Part shown: piece after piece, positions 43,205-53,660 of the stretch | Layout of the letters: each line of letters starts with the position of its first letter | Numbering within the stretch: the first letter of the stretch is position 1 | DNA from: Diogma glabrata | Lineage: Eukaryota; Arthropoda; Insecta; Diptera; Cylindrotomidae | NCBI GenBank assembly: GCA_963693315.1 | Contig: OY856186.1 | Location: forward strand, 82,490,199-82,554,198 | Direction of reading: 5' to 3' | Length of the DNA stretch: 64,000 bases | The notes under the pieces: model-generated | What the model was told of the DNA's origin: nothing | Database searches by the model: none | What the model saw: only the letters and a program-made list of their open reading frames with translations | Made by a program: the position numbers and the translations under genes

Positions 43205-43702
43205 TTATGTTTTGCTCAACATTGCTGCTTGAATGCTGTTGTTCGTTGGATAAACCATTTTTATGTTGGCTTTAACATCACTGATTGCTATTTTGTTGGC
43301 ATTTTCTATCGGCATGCCAAGAGTTTTGTATGCTAAGTATAACTCAGAACGAAGACTTATAATTTTTTGTATATATTGGTCTTTGTTTATAAGAGTTAAA
43401 CTATTTAATGCTGATTTTACCTGCTCAACTGTTTTACCAGAGCATTTCCTTTTTAAATGTTCAATAATTTCATCTATCGTGGTAACACTATCCGTTACGG
43501 CTTCCTCATCCTTCTTTTTCAATTTTGTTAAAATAATAGTAACTGTTTGAGCTATGTTCGGTGCGCTTGTGATTGTAGTTTTAACAACATTTAATTTTCT
43601 TAAGAAATAACTCAAATCTGTAGCATTCCCATCGTAATTTTCTGTAATGATTTTGTTGACGAGGGAGATTATATCGACTGGTGTTAACGCAGTATTCGTC
43701 AT
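43205..43702 (-). pseudogene. Gypsy-like gag fragment, minus strand
   Basis: ATG at 43702 opens 165 codons: MTNTALTPVDIISLVNKIIT, DLSYFLRKLNVVKT, IDEIIEHLKRKCSGKTVEQV and DQYIQKIISLRSELYLAYKT. The FL..l, R....L.i.gtA...l and SLRSEL patterns resemble capsid proteins of insect Gypsy elements of the 17.6/297 type. No zinc knuckle is present. It stops within the junction with the protease fragment, so the C-terminal part of gag is deleted. Confidence 0.6.
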
Positions 43703-45028
43703 TGTTTTTGTTTCAACTACGTCAATAGGTGTGTTAAAAAAATTTTAATTTCGTCAGATTCTACATTAGAGAATGGTAGGACGTTTAGAAAACTAAATCT
43801 ATTATATTCTACTTATTCATAAAAGAAAATAAATCACTAAAAATTATAGGGAAAACCTATAGAACCCAAAAGAAAGCCAAACCACCTAAAAAAAGTATTC
43901 TACAAGCAAAAAAAGTATTCTACTCCAAGCAAGTGTTCTACAAAGTTACTATTGAAATATTCTGATTTCAATCAAACAAAAATTCGAACAATAATATACT
44001 TATAACAATACTCAGTATTTTTTTTACAATTTTATACAATGCCAAATGTTCACGCCTCTGGCCTGGCAGTGGACTGTATAGTATTGATAACGATGATGAA
44101 GCCAAAGACAGAACAATCTCACAATCTAATGGCGATGATGGTCAATAATAATAACTAATGATAGCTCTACGTATGGTATATAGATTGATGATCAAACATT
44201 GTTGCCTCACAAGGCTGGCTGTTGCACAATAGTTGATTAGTTATCAATAGTTGCCTCACAAGAGGTTCACAAATGATGAAGTTCAATAATAATAATTACT
44301 AGTAGTTTTACGTAATAAATAGATCGATACAATTTTATACAATAAAGAAACAGAATTGAAAATGTTTTGTTTTTAAGAATTAAACATCGAATGATGTTTT
44401 TTAGTTAATCATTAAACTTGGAATACTTTTACAATTGAAAAATTACTTTTTATTTTTAAAGATTGAAACGAAACGATCACGAAATTGTTTCGTGATCAAA
44501 CATTACATGGCTGATAAAAATCGCCATTGTGACATTTATATCGTTTTTGTGTACCAAAAACAATGTCTAGCAACATTAAAAGAAATACATTCTTCGTTCA
44601 ATTTTTCGTTATGAGTAAGGGTGTTTAATAATTTTATTTTCATTTTAGATGGTTAAAGATTTGGTCGTTATTTTTAAATTTGAACTTTTTTTATTGAAAG
44701 AAAATGAATTTACTGAAGAATGTTTCGCAATGGTTGCATAAATTATTTAAATGTTTGAAATGTGTTTTATTAATTAATATGAAATTAGACAGACGTTACA
44801 AAATGTTTTAAAATTCTAAATGACTTTATCGTCTACCATAATGAAAATAATTCCTAAATGAAATCAATTATACCTTAGGAATCAACTTCATCAGCATTTT
44901 AAAGAAAATATAACAAAAACCAAACACTAAAAACATTAAACATTTGATTAAATAAATTTTGTTTCTTTTGTTTTTGTATTTATTTTTTTTTTGTTTCATT
45001 TAACGAAAACAACAATAGTACATTGTAT
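43703..45028. other. AT-rich stretch, possible old LTR with a duplicated segment
   Basis: At about 44090-44335 two related segments contain TTCAATAATAATAA(C/T)TA, TACGTA(A/T) and GTTGCCTCACAAG in the same order. This could be the decayed 5' LTR of the Gypsy gag fragment to its left, which is on the minus strand. No other feature is seen. Confidence 0.35.
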
Positions 45029-46490
45029 ATTAAGAGAAGAAAGTACGACATTGCTGCTCGTGCATGAAAATTGCTTTGTTGAGGCGTAGCCGAAACCAGC
45101 AATCATGTCAGAGCAGCAATGTTACTTTCTGCTCAAAGTATACATACTTTTTTTTTAACGACTGCCGACAAATGCGATCAAAGTAGCCAAGGAGACATTT
45201 ATTTGTTGTTTAAAAAACGTATCGGACGTCAAGTTAAAATTTTAAATTAATAAATTTAAAATTTATACAGAGTTTGTTTATATCTATTTTTAAATAAAAA
45301 TAATTTAAAATACGCAGTAGTGATGAAAATGATATAATTAGCACTTCACCTCATATAAAAGAAGCAGCCAACAACTTAACTTTATATCTGTTGCCTGAAA
45401 AATCTAAAGTCCGGTATGAAAAACCTTACCTATTATTTTTCAATTGGAAAAAAAACAGGAAATTTTTATTCTGAAGATGCGATTTTGGTGAACTATCGTA
45501 GACAAAAAAGTCTTCAACAATGTGGTCAAATTATTCAATGTTAAAATCAACATTCATCGTTAAAGAAAATTTGGATATCAGTAAATATAAAAGATTTTTG
45601 CCTTTTTTTAAAAAGGAGCCCTCGGGCTATAGAGCCAAAAAATCAAAAATGTTTTGGGGAGAAGAAATTAATGAATTTTAAAATTATGTCTTTGTCCATT
45701 ATGTCTTTGGTTTTACTTGTGTTTTGACTTTCCGTCCATGAGCAGAAAAAATTAAAAAATGCACGCTAAACAGCAAAAGCCAACTTTCTGTTTTAAACTG
45801 ATAGATAGAAATAGTACATTATTTAATTAGGAGCTAAAGTGATACTTTTTGTGTTGAGTCTATAGTTTGACGGCCGACCGCAGGGACACTTATAGACGAA
45901 ACACAAAAAGTCACTTTAGCTCCGAATTAAATACACTTTTTTTTCGGCAAACGTTTAAATTTTTTATAAATATGAAATTAATACATCAAACTTTATATAA
46001 ATATGAATTTTTATCGTCATAATTACTTCCAAAAAAGAGAAAAAAACATTTAAATTTGTATGAATAAATTTTTTTTACCAAAGCAGCCATTTCAAAATTT
46101 CATAATCCAATTGAAATAGTTGTTATTTTGTTGTCATAGCTATACAATAATTCCAAATTTCATTATCCAATGAAACTGTTTGTTATGTTTTGTTGTCATA
46201 GTAATATACAATAATTCAAAATATCATAATCCAATGAGAATCAACTTATTTTTTGTTGTCATGGTTATACAATATATTTGAAGAAATAACAAACTAACAA
46301 ATAACAAATGCTACTTTACAGCCCCCGTAATATAAAATAAAAATGGCGTTACTTTTGCTGTCGCTAGAGGTTTAGTTACTTTTCTGTCAGGCTAAAAAGT
46401 AAGACTTTAGCTAACTCCCTAGCGGCAGTAAAGTTAAACTTTACAGCCGTTTGCCAAAATACATTATTTTCTATTACAGTCGTTAAAAAA
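45029..46490. other. Hairpin-rich segment, possible TTAA-flanked element
   Basis: Three strong inverted repeats occur: ~45035-45140 (arms around AAGTA(A)CATTGCTGCTC), 45836-45932 (arms ~40 nt, GGAGCTAAAGTGA...TCACTTTAGCTCC) and 46344-46450 (GCGTTACTTTTGCTGTCGCTAG against CTAGCGGCAGTAAAGTTAA). TTAACGACTG at 45155 and CAGTCGTTAA at 46477 face each other, with TTAA in the position of a piggyBac-type TSD. No transposase ORF remains. The assignment as one element is uncertain. Confidence 0.4.
46091..46272 (+). repeat. ~62-bp tandem repeat, three copies
   Basis: Each unit holds a variant of TTCAAAATTTCATAATCCAA, then GTTGTTATTTTGTTGTCAT and ATACAATA. Copies begin near 46091, 46150 and 46212. They lie inside the hairpin-rich segment. 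Non-coding. Confidence 0.75.
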
Positions 46491-46616
46491 AAAATTATTA
46501 GTAAAATTTTAACGAAAATAAAAATTTTCTTTGCATTGAATAAGCGTTTCGTTTTTCTTTTTTCTTAAAAAAAATTGAAATGTCAGTAAATTATTTACTT
46601 AATGGGTAATTCCATG

Positions 46617-47006
46617 GTGACTAACATAACAGATGAAAGACTTTTTAATGAGTTATTTTCTATGCAGTAACTTTATTTCTGTCATAATACTTTAAACAGG
46701 ATATTCATTTTTGGAAAGAGTGTTTTATGCAAGTAAATGCAAAATAAAAAATTTTAATAATTTTTTTTGAGATTTAGAGAGCATTTTGATCATTGTGACT
46801 AACATAACAGTTTTACAACCCTAAGATTTTGTATTAACTTTCAGCATCACAATTCTCTGAATCTTAACTTCAAATTTTATTTTATTTTCAGCCAGCATCT
46901 ATATAAAAGGTTATTGTTGGATTATTGAGTGCAAATTTGATACATTTTAACTATAATGCAAAAAAAAGAAAAGTTTTAATAAAACTTACCTGTGACTAAC
47001 ATAACA
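46617..47006 (+). repeat. Three dispersed 15-mers GTGACTAACATAACA
   Basis: Exact copies lie at 46617, 46795 and 46992 (spacing 178 and 197), separated by unrelated AT-rich sequence. The first is preceded by GGTAATTCCATG. Spacing and context match another set at 59855-60260 that has a different core sequence. They probably are subterminal binding sites of a DNA-transposon transposase; the ORF at 47165-47842 may belong to the same element. Confidence 0.65.
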
Positions 47007-47164
47007 TGTGAATATACACATTCAACCTAAAAGTATTACATATAATATTTACACAAATGTAAGATAGCAAAATGGATTTTATTGAAGGTTGAAATATGGT
47101 TGATGAAATTGGTTAACATTAGTTGACATATGCATAAAAATTACAATTCAATCTTATATTTGAA

Positions 47165-47842
47165 TTAATAGTGTCCACGAGAATTTACAGTTGGCTGGGG
47201 CAAAACTTTAGCAATTTGTGCTGCTTCAATCCAAGATTTATCTTCATTTGTGGGAAACACAGAAGTTGCCTGAGTGCTTTTCTTCATGAACAGCACTTCA
47301 TATTCATTCTCATGAATGTTTAATACCTGCCCAATATATTTCTTTTTTGACTTAACAGTCATAAATTTCACAACGACAAAATCACCCAATGTCACAATTT
47401 TTGGATCAGGAGAATCTACTTCCACATCGTTAATAATGGAATCAGCTTCTATTTCCGGATTTTCTTTCAATACTATAACATCTGTCATGGGGGTTTTGTC
47501 TTCTGTATTTCGATATAAGCATATTTTAAATTTTCCCAGATTAACAACACATCGTGAGGATTGAATGCCTTCCACTTGATTGACATTCTCGAACAACATT
47601 TCCAATTCTTTTTTCTTTTCCATCATGTCAGTTTCACCAACAAACAAGCATTTTGTCTTCATCTTCAGTTTTTTTAGTTCAAGAAAGAATTCTTCTGCAT
47701 TGCCTACAATAGATTGCCCTCTCGAAACTCTGCTCCATACATTATGCTTTACGACAGCACCTACTCCATCGTGTGGACCCTTTCCATGATAGGATTCTGT
47801 AAAATTCCATGACCTGTAGATATTGGAGGAAGTTAAGGTCAT
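47165..47842 (-). CDS. Unidentified transposon-type ORF with HGKGPHDGVGA motif
   Basis: The frame is open for 226 codons; ATG at 47842 may not be the true start because the sequence reads as a C-terminal part. Early residues WNFTESYHGKGPHDGVGAVV, then KHNVWSRV, are a motif I recall from uncharacterised, probably transposon-encoded, insect and cnidarian proteins. Residues ~50-60 are Lys-rich. Residues ~150-205 (GDFVVVKFMTVKSKKKYIGQ, then YEVLFMKKS) look like a Tudor/SH3-like beta-barrel. It ends in RGHY. No stop interrupts it, so it may be younger than its neighbours. The three 15-mers to its right-hand 3' side suggest one element. Function unknown. Confidence 0.5.
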   Translation of the reverse strand: MTLTSSNIYRSWNFTESYHGKGPHDGVGAVVKHNVWSRVSRGQSIVGNAEEFFLELKKLKMKTKCLFVGETDMMEKKKELEMLFENVNQVEGIQSSRCVVNLGKFKICLYRNTEDKTPMTDVIVLKENPEIEADSIINDVEVDSPDPKIVTLGDFVVVKFMTVKSKKKYIGQVLNIHENEYEVLFMKKSTQATSVFPTNEDKSWIEAAQIAKVLPQPTVNSRGHY

Positions 47843-48071
47843 TGGTTGGTAATATAGTGGACTCTATTAGTATAATTCAAATTTGTGGATCTATAATCGG
47901 CGATTATGATATCTCAATATGGTTTGGTAACTTTAAACAAAATTGTTGGATGGAATTTTTTCTCTTTTTAATTTAAAATGAAACAACCTTTCTTCTTCGG
48001 ATAATAAGTATTAAATAAATTTATTTTCTTTAAATATTGTTACAAAATTTTAATATTCAAAATGTAAGGTA

Positions 48072-48667
48072 GAAACACAACACGGACGATAACGTCGGAC
48101 GATAAAAAAAAAACGTCTACAATTTCGCTGTTGTAACCACAACAAAGGCGTCAGCGTGAAAAGCTGTCAAAAATAAAATTGCATAAACTAAAATACTTTG
48201 TTCTTTGTCAAAATGAATTTCAATTTTAAAAATAACTAATTTTTACTAATAAATAAATAATAATAATTTTTCTACTAATAACTAATTTTAAAAATAAAAT
48301 ACAATATACAAATTATGAAAATAAATAAATGAATAAAATCGAACTTTGAACATAAACTGAAAATTAAGTTGACAACTCAAAACAAAACGATTACAACCTC
48401 AGATACGCGAAAAACATCAGAAAATCATATTTTTCAGTTGGCGGTACTGTCACAATAACATTAAAAATTACCCTTGCAACCAAATAAAAATAAAATTGAT
48501 ATCTGGCAATAATCATCGCCGACGATAAATTAGAAATAGAATCTAAATTTTCTCCCACGAAAAAAACTTTTTCGTTTATCGCTGTAGTTGTGTTTGAAAT
48601 GTATGTATCCTGTGTATTCTAATTTTACTAACGTCGTCGTCGGACGATTTCGCCCGTGTTGTGTTTC
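48072..48667. mobile_element. 596-bp MITE with ~40-bp inverted termini GAAACACAACACGG
   Basis: GAAACACAACACGGACGATA at the left and the reverse complement of TCGCCCGTGTTGTGTTTC at the right form the TIRs; GTCGGACGAT follows in both arms. TA flanks both ends (48070-48071, 48668-48669), as for a TA-target (Tc1/mariner-like) MITE. There is no ORF. Interior is AT-rich. Confidence 0.75.
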
Positions 48668-48949
48668 TAGCTGTATATTGTATATAATTATATATATAAG
48701 AATTTAAACTAAAACTAAAGGATCACAAAATAAACAAAACAAAGGAAATAGATAATAAAATAATGAAAACAAAAAATAGTTATTGTTAACACTAAAATGC
48801 GAAATATTTATAAAAAATTTAAGTAAAAAAAAATGTGTTATAATATATTTTGTTTTATTTTTACTGAACAAATACAAAAAAGGAAAGGATATTGATTTGG
48901 ATATTTTGAACGTTTATTTATTTTTAAGATTAAATTGATAAACTCACCA

Positions 48950-50170
48950 GGGGCCCTATTCCCGAACACATATTTGTCGATCGAAAATATTGTCAATTTC
49001 ACCAAAATGCTTGACAACTTTGTTTAAAAATGGTATTCTGTAACTCATATTTGTGTCAAACAAACTATAACAAATTTTTACAAAATCATAACAGATTTTT
49101 GGTACTAGATTCGTACTTTTGACAACTAACTTTTTTAATCTTAAAAGATGCAAAAATAAAATAAAAATATATTTAATAAATAAATATGTTTTAATGATAT
49201 TTATATTTTTTTTTTTTTTTTTTTTTTTTAATAAAATGTGATGTGTAGTAGGCATTACAATATGTGTCACAACAACACATAAAAACCTTTTAAGACCAAG
49301 GTCCCACAACAACATGCGTTCTAAGGATGTTAATGGACGCAAATCTGTTTTTTTTTTTGTTTTTTTTTTAATATTTTTTTGTTAAGTAATGGATAACTAA
49401 ACCATAAATCCTATCACATATAAAATATGACATAGACCAATATTTCGTGATAGGATAGGGAAAATAAAAATAAAATAAGAGATAAAAAGCAAATTTGTTT
49501 TACAAATTTGCAGGAACAAAACTAAAATTGGTTTGCCAATAGTCCAGCCAATGGCATAATCCCTGATTATGAGACGCAGTATATTTTTCAATGATTAAAG
49601 CTCAGATATGTAGTTATATGAAGGCTCGTTTCATCGAGCAAGCTACAGCGTTCCAGCATCAAGGAATATTCATTAGCTAAGATTGAGAGTGCTACCGTTG
49701 ACTGAATACAGTTCATCCGCCAGCACCCCTAAGATGTCACCTTGGCTAGTGATATCTCACTGCTATTGCCAGTGGTATGTGATATCTCACGTTAACTCAT
49801 ATGCCAATAGCAGGGACTGGAGTACGCGAGGTTGTCACACCCGTGGATCAAAAAAATAGAAAAAAATTAACAAATTAATAAAAACTGATCCCTCCATGCG
49901 ATAAGTAAAAATATGTTTATTTAATATTATTAAAGACTTAATTTTGCGTTATAAATTAATTTTTACGCCAATCGATGAAATTTGTATAAAAAAGTCAACA
50001 CACAAAACATAAAGCAAAATTGTGATTTTGACCGTAAGTATATTGTTCTTGTCAGATTCACAATATTGTGTTGAATTTTCACCAAATTGGTGTTACATAA
50101 TAAGAAATTCACAATATTGTGTGAATTTACAATATTGTGATGACATTTATGTGTTCGGGAATAGGGCCCC
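48950..50170. mobile_element. TIR element GGGGCCCTATTCCCGAACACA, with a retroposon inserted
   Basis: The first 21 bp at the left are an exact inverted match to the right end (TGTGTTCGGGAATAGGGCCCC). A 3-bp CCA repeats at both flanks (48947-48949, 50171-50173). A GGGC..-type end and 3-bp TSD resemble PIF/Harbinger, though the usual target is TWA, so superfamily is tentative. The 3'-ward interior has ACAATATTGTG palindromes at about 50065-50140. The retroposon copy at 49206-49900 accounts for 695 of the 1221 bp; what remains is a ~526-bp non-autonomous element. Confidence 0.75.
49206..49900 (-). mobile_element. Short retroposon-like element, copy 2
   Basis: Second copy of the family at 2812-3480. 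It carries a longer poly-T (poly(A) tail on the minus strand) at 49206-49229 and ends at CCCTCCATGCG. The most conserved segment (49690-49845) spans TGACTGAATACAGTTCA and both GATATCTCAC boxes. It interrupts the GGGGCCC-ended element. Confidence 0.75.
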
Positions 50171-50899
50171 CCAGGCACTTTAATATGATTTTTGCTGATA
50201 AATTATTTGAACTAATTTTTTAGGTAACACTTTTTCTAATACAAATTTTGTTTGGATGATTAAACTTAATTTTGTATAATATAAATACAGTGTAATTCGC
50301 TTATAACGACATTTAAAATGACATCAAAATCCGACGTTACATCCGAATGTCGTAATATGCGAAGTGCTCAATTTTTTTATCAGAAACAATTTAATGACAG
50401 TAGATAAGGTAGTAGATGTATCTGTAATTGTTGGAGACGAAAAATTAATGGTATCTTCAGGTTCATTTTGAATATCTTCTATACGTTAAGGTATACGTTA
50501 ATATTAGTTAAATTTATAATATCGTCGACAGTATCTTTTAATGGGGCTCTTCATCTGTGAATAAAAATTTATCAACCATGATAAAAACATCCCAATTTTC
50601 ATCACTCCTGACAGAAGTTGTTATCGAGGAGCAAAACTTGGCCTACCCGATTAATGGAATATCATCAGCATCGTAACTTACAGCGTCTGTATCATCATCA
50701 TCATCAATTTGCAAGAGTTCGGTATGTCTAAATCAAATTGAAATACGACGTTTACTTACTAACACGATTTCTTGTTGTATAGCATCTACCAATTATAATG
50801 AGTTGTGCTATGGTCATTTGCCATTTCTAACAATTTTTATTAAAAAATTCTGTCGATAGTGATTTTAAAATATTTTATTACATCCTTATCCTTCGACTG

Positions 50900-51280
50900 A
50901 AGAGCAGAAGACGTGTTAAGTGGCATAAGCACTAACTAAATATATTTTAGATTTTTCAAGTAAATATGTGCAGGGCTATTATCCAACAGTTAATTTTTCT
51001 ATAACTCGGTTTCCCGTTTTCTGAAAAATATTTAATAATATTAGAAGTCATCTAGGCCTTTGTATTTCCTGTATGGTAGAGCCTTAATGTTTCTAAAAAA
51101 CATGGGTGATTTACTTTTTCCCACAAACCATTCATATTCGCTCTCAACTTACACATTTTCATTGTTTAAATTTTATTCTGGAGTCATTTTATAAAAAACC
51201 CGTTTTTGCGACGTTGTAAATTTCATTTGCTTTGTAGCCATCGAGTATTTTCGACTACGCTGATTGTTACCTATTAGTCA
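50900..51280 (-). pseudogene. Tigger/pogo transposase relic, minus strand
   Basis: The minus strand shows, in order and with frameshifts, DGYKANEIYNVAKTG and FFYKMTPE (normally YN.DETG.FYKM.P: first catalytic Asp lost here), WFVGKSKSPMFFRNIKALPY (GKSK.P..F) and LLDNSPAHIYLKNLK (LLDN.PAH with the second catalytic Asp). Several stops and frameshifts. In life the protein would cut and paste the flanking TIRs. The DNA-binding N-terminus near 51300-51700 is barely legible. Confidence 0.75.
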
Positions 51281-51777
51281 CATGCACTTCCATCAACACT
51301 TGCTGACTTATCAAAAATCCCACCCTATGCTCGAAAGCACAATATATGTCTCTCACGGAAGCGAAAAGTTCAGCTTGCCGTACATTTGAATTCAGAATTT
51401 AGCAGCGGTCCAATTTCTTCTGTTTTCTTTTGCAATATTGAACAGATATTGCAACAATTTTTGAATTGCTGTTGCTTAAACCCCGTCAACAACACTTCGC
51501 AAATGTTCCCAATTTTTCTGTTTTATTCCTTATAATTCAAACGCATTTTAAATGAAATGTTTGTTTTTCTATATGGTGCTTATAGTTATTTTTAATCAAA
51601 TCAACATATTAATCATTGAATCCACCATTTATAAATCAATAGCTTTGAATATCCCAGATAACATGTTGAACGTTATCTTTTACTATACATTCAGAGATTA
51701 ATACGATATATTCACGATTAATTAACGATCAGGCCTGAAAACACACGTTATGAATAATGTAAAGGAAAAGTGATCTC

Positions 51778-51852
51778 CGTCGGGAATCGAACCCGACATC
51801 CTTGAGTTCCAAGGCTAGAGCCTTATCAACTTAGCTTAAACTGCGACAATGT
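51778..51852 (-). tRNA. tRNA-like sequence inside the Tigger relic, minus strand
   Basis: The minus strand reads AAGCTAAGTTGATAAGGC (A-box-like), CCTTGGAACTCAAGG (4-bp stem with 7-nt loop) and GTCGGGTTCGATTCCCGAC, a perfect 6-bp T-stem with TTCGATT loop. The loop centre AAC would be a Val-type anticodon. The 3' segment GGAGATC finds no 5' partner, so the acceptor stem is lost. Best read as a tRNA pseudogene or tRNA-derived SINE head. Confidence 0.5.
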
Positions 51853-52195
51853 AAACCAAAACACCAAAATAAAAAAAATGTCTAAAATGGAAAGATATAG
51901 ATGATAAAGACCATCAATTGATATTTAAATAAATCACAATTATTTTTCTCATATCTAAAAAAACGTTTTTATTTTTGAAATTATCGGTCGCAATAAGCGA
52001 ACAATCTATGCATCTATCTGTACAAATTTATCTGCAAAATCGGTCGCTACATCAGAAATGTCGTAATAACCGAAGTCGTTTTAAGCGAATATATTTACAT
52101 AGGAACAAAGGCAAGTCCAACCATTACTTTGATTTTATGACGCTATAAGCGAAATGTCGTTATAAACGAGGGCGTTATAAGTGAATTTCACTGTA

Positions 52196-53098
52196 TATGA
52201 CTTAATTTGTTATTGAACACTTTCTTTTCTTTTACTTGAATTTAATTTTTATTGAACACCACTTGTTTAGAAATTTATATTCTAAGATATAAATTTCGTT
52301 GGAATAATTAAACTGGGTTTTGTATTTGAATTAAATTTTTATCGAACACTTTTTTTGAAATTTATATTTTGAATTGAATTGTGACGAAGGGAATTTCAGA
52401 AACCCTATTTTCGTGTCAAAGATTTATCATCTTCCCTTCGTCGCAAGTCTAATAAATTCCAGACAACTTTTCATTTTATAATTTTGATCCATCATGACAT
52501 TATACCTATTTTTCAAAAATTTGCCCATGTTTCGTTTTTGCACATTGTACAAAAACATTAATAATTATAGTAAAATTTTCACATGTTTTGCTTTCTGTAA
52601 ATTTTACAGAAAACAATTAATTTAAAATTCTGGATTAACATAAGTTGTAATCCAATTTCACTTTATTTAATTCTCATTTTTCTTTCTTTTCTACTTAAGT
52701 CTGAAATTCAGCCTTTCGTTCTTTTGTTGTAATTAAACAAGTTTTCGTTTATTTGTGGGAAAGTTCCCACAAATTGATTACATTTTGGAATTAATTTTTT
52801 TCGGGCTCGGATAACACCGAGGTGTTGACTTGAGTTAGAAAAGTTTTGGTCGGGACTCGGATTCTAATTGTCGACCAAGACGGTCACAATTTGTGGTAGT
52901 TTTGGTCGGAACAGAATGTTAAGAAGTGTGAGGATACCGTCGTATATGATTCTGTGTTATTATTCTCTTCGTGTATAGTACCTTTTGTGTTTTATTTTTA
53001 AATAATAAATTTGCTTCGAAGTGCAATGAAATCTCAAATTAGTTTTTTTTTATTTAAAAAAAAAAGAAGTGCAATTAGTAATTAGTGCAAACTTCTAA
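52196..53098. other. AT-rich sequence with TTATTGAACAC repeats and one hairpin
   Basis: TTATTGAACAC or TTATCGAACAC occurs at about 52213, 52252 and 52339, beside AAATTTATATT..GATATAAATTT phrases that also flank 54210-54310. GTGACGAAGGGAA at 52381 pairs with TTCCCTTCGTCGC at about 52433. A GC-richer patch at 52800-52930 repeats GGTCGG(G)AC. No gene is recognised. Confidence 0.45.
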
Positions 53099-53660
53099 TT
53101 AAATTACTAATTAGGTTTTTTATGTGAACGCAAATTATCAGTTTGGTTAAGATAATGAAAGTTTTGTTTTGTTGTGATAAAAATGGTAATAATAAAGGAA
53201 AATAACTATAATTACCTAAAGAAATTTTGTTTCGGTGGAAAAAATTGATTTAAGAAAAAAAATATATGTTCTAAACTATCTTTAAATTACTAATTAGGTT
53301 TTTTTTTATGTGAACGCAAATTGTCAGTTTGGTTAAGATAAAGAAAGGTTTGTTTAGTTGTGATATAAATGGTAAAAATAAAGGAAAATAACTATGTTGA
53401 CCTAAAGAAATATTGTTTCGGTGAAAAAGATTGATTTTAGAAAAAAAATATATGTTCTAAACTACATTTAAATTACTAATTAGTTTTTTTATGTGAACGC
53501 AAATTATCAGTTTGGTTAAGATAAAGGAAGTTTTGTTTAGTGGTGAGAAAAATGGTAATAATAAAGGAAAATAACTATTTTTATCTAAAGAAATTTTGTT
53601 TTGGTGGAAAAGATTGATTTAAGGAAAAAAATATGTTCTAAACTATATACATTCCATGGT
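53099..53660 (+). repeat. ~184-bp tandem repeat, three copies
   Basis: Units begin AAATTACTAATTAG at about 53099, 53284 and 53467, each containing TGTGAACGCAAATT, TCAGTTTGGTTAAGATAA, AATAAAGGAAAATAACTAT and ATATGTTCTAAACTA. Copies are about 90% identical. Open frames are incidental. Confidence 0.9.

Larger units (their letters stand above)
50288..52193. mobile_element. Decayed Tigger/pogo-like DNA transposon, 1.9 kb
   Basis: TIRs are CAGTGTAATTCGCTTATAAC at 50288 and GTTATAAGTGAATTTCACTG ending at 52193. TA precedes and follows (50286-50287, 52194-52195), the TSD of Tc1/mariner-pogo elements. CGACATTT(A/C)..ACGTC phrases recur inside both ends. The minus strand carries a degraded Tigger transposase. 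Confidence 0.85.

Noticed and set aside
48956..49342. 128-codon minus-strand ORF
   Set aside because: It spans the TIR of a DNA element, a poly-T run and part of a retroposon; no coherent coding signal.
51778..51852. Functional tRNA gene
   Set aside because: The acceptor stem cannot form and the sequence lies inside a decayed transposon.
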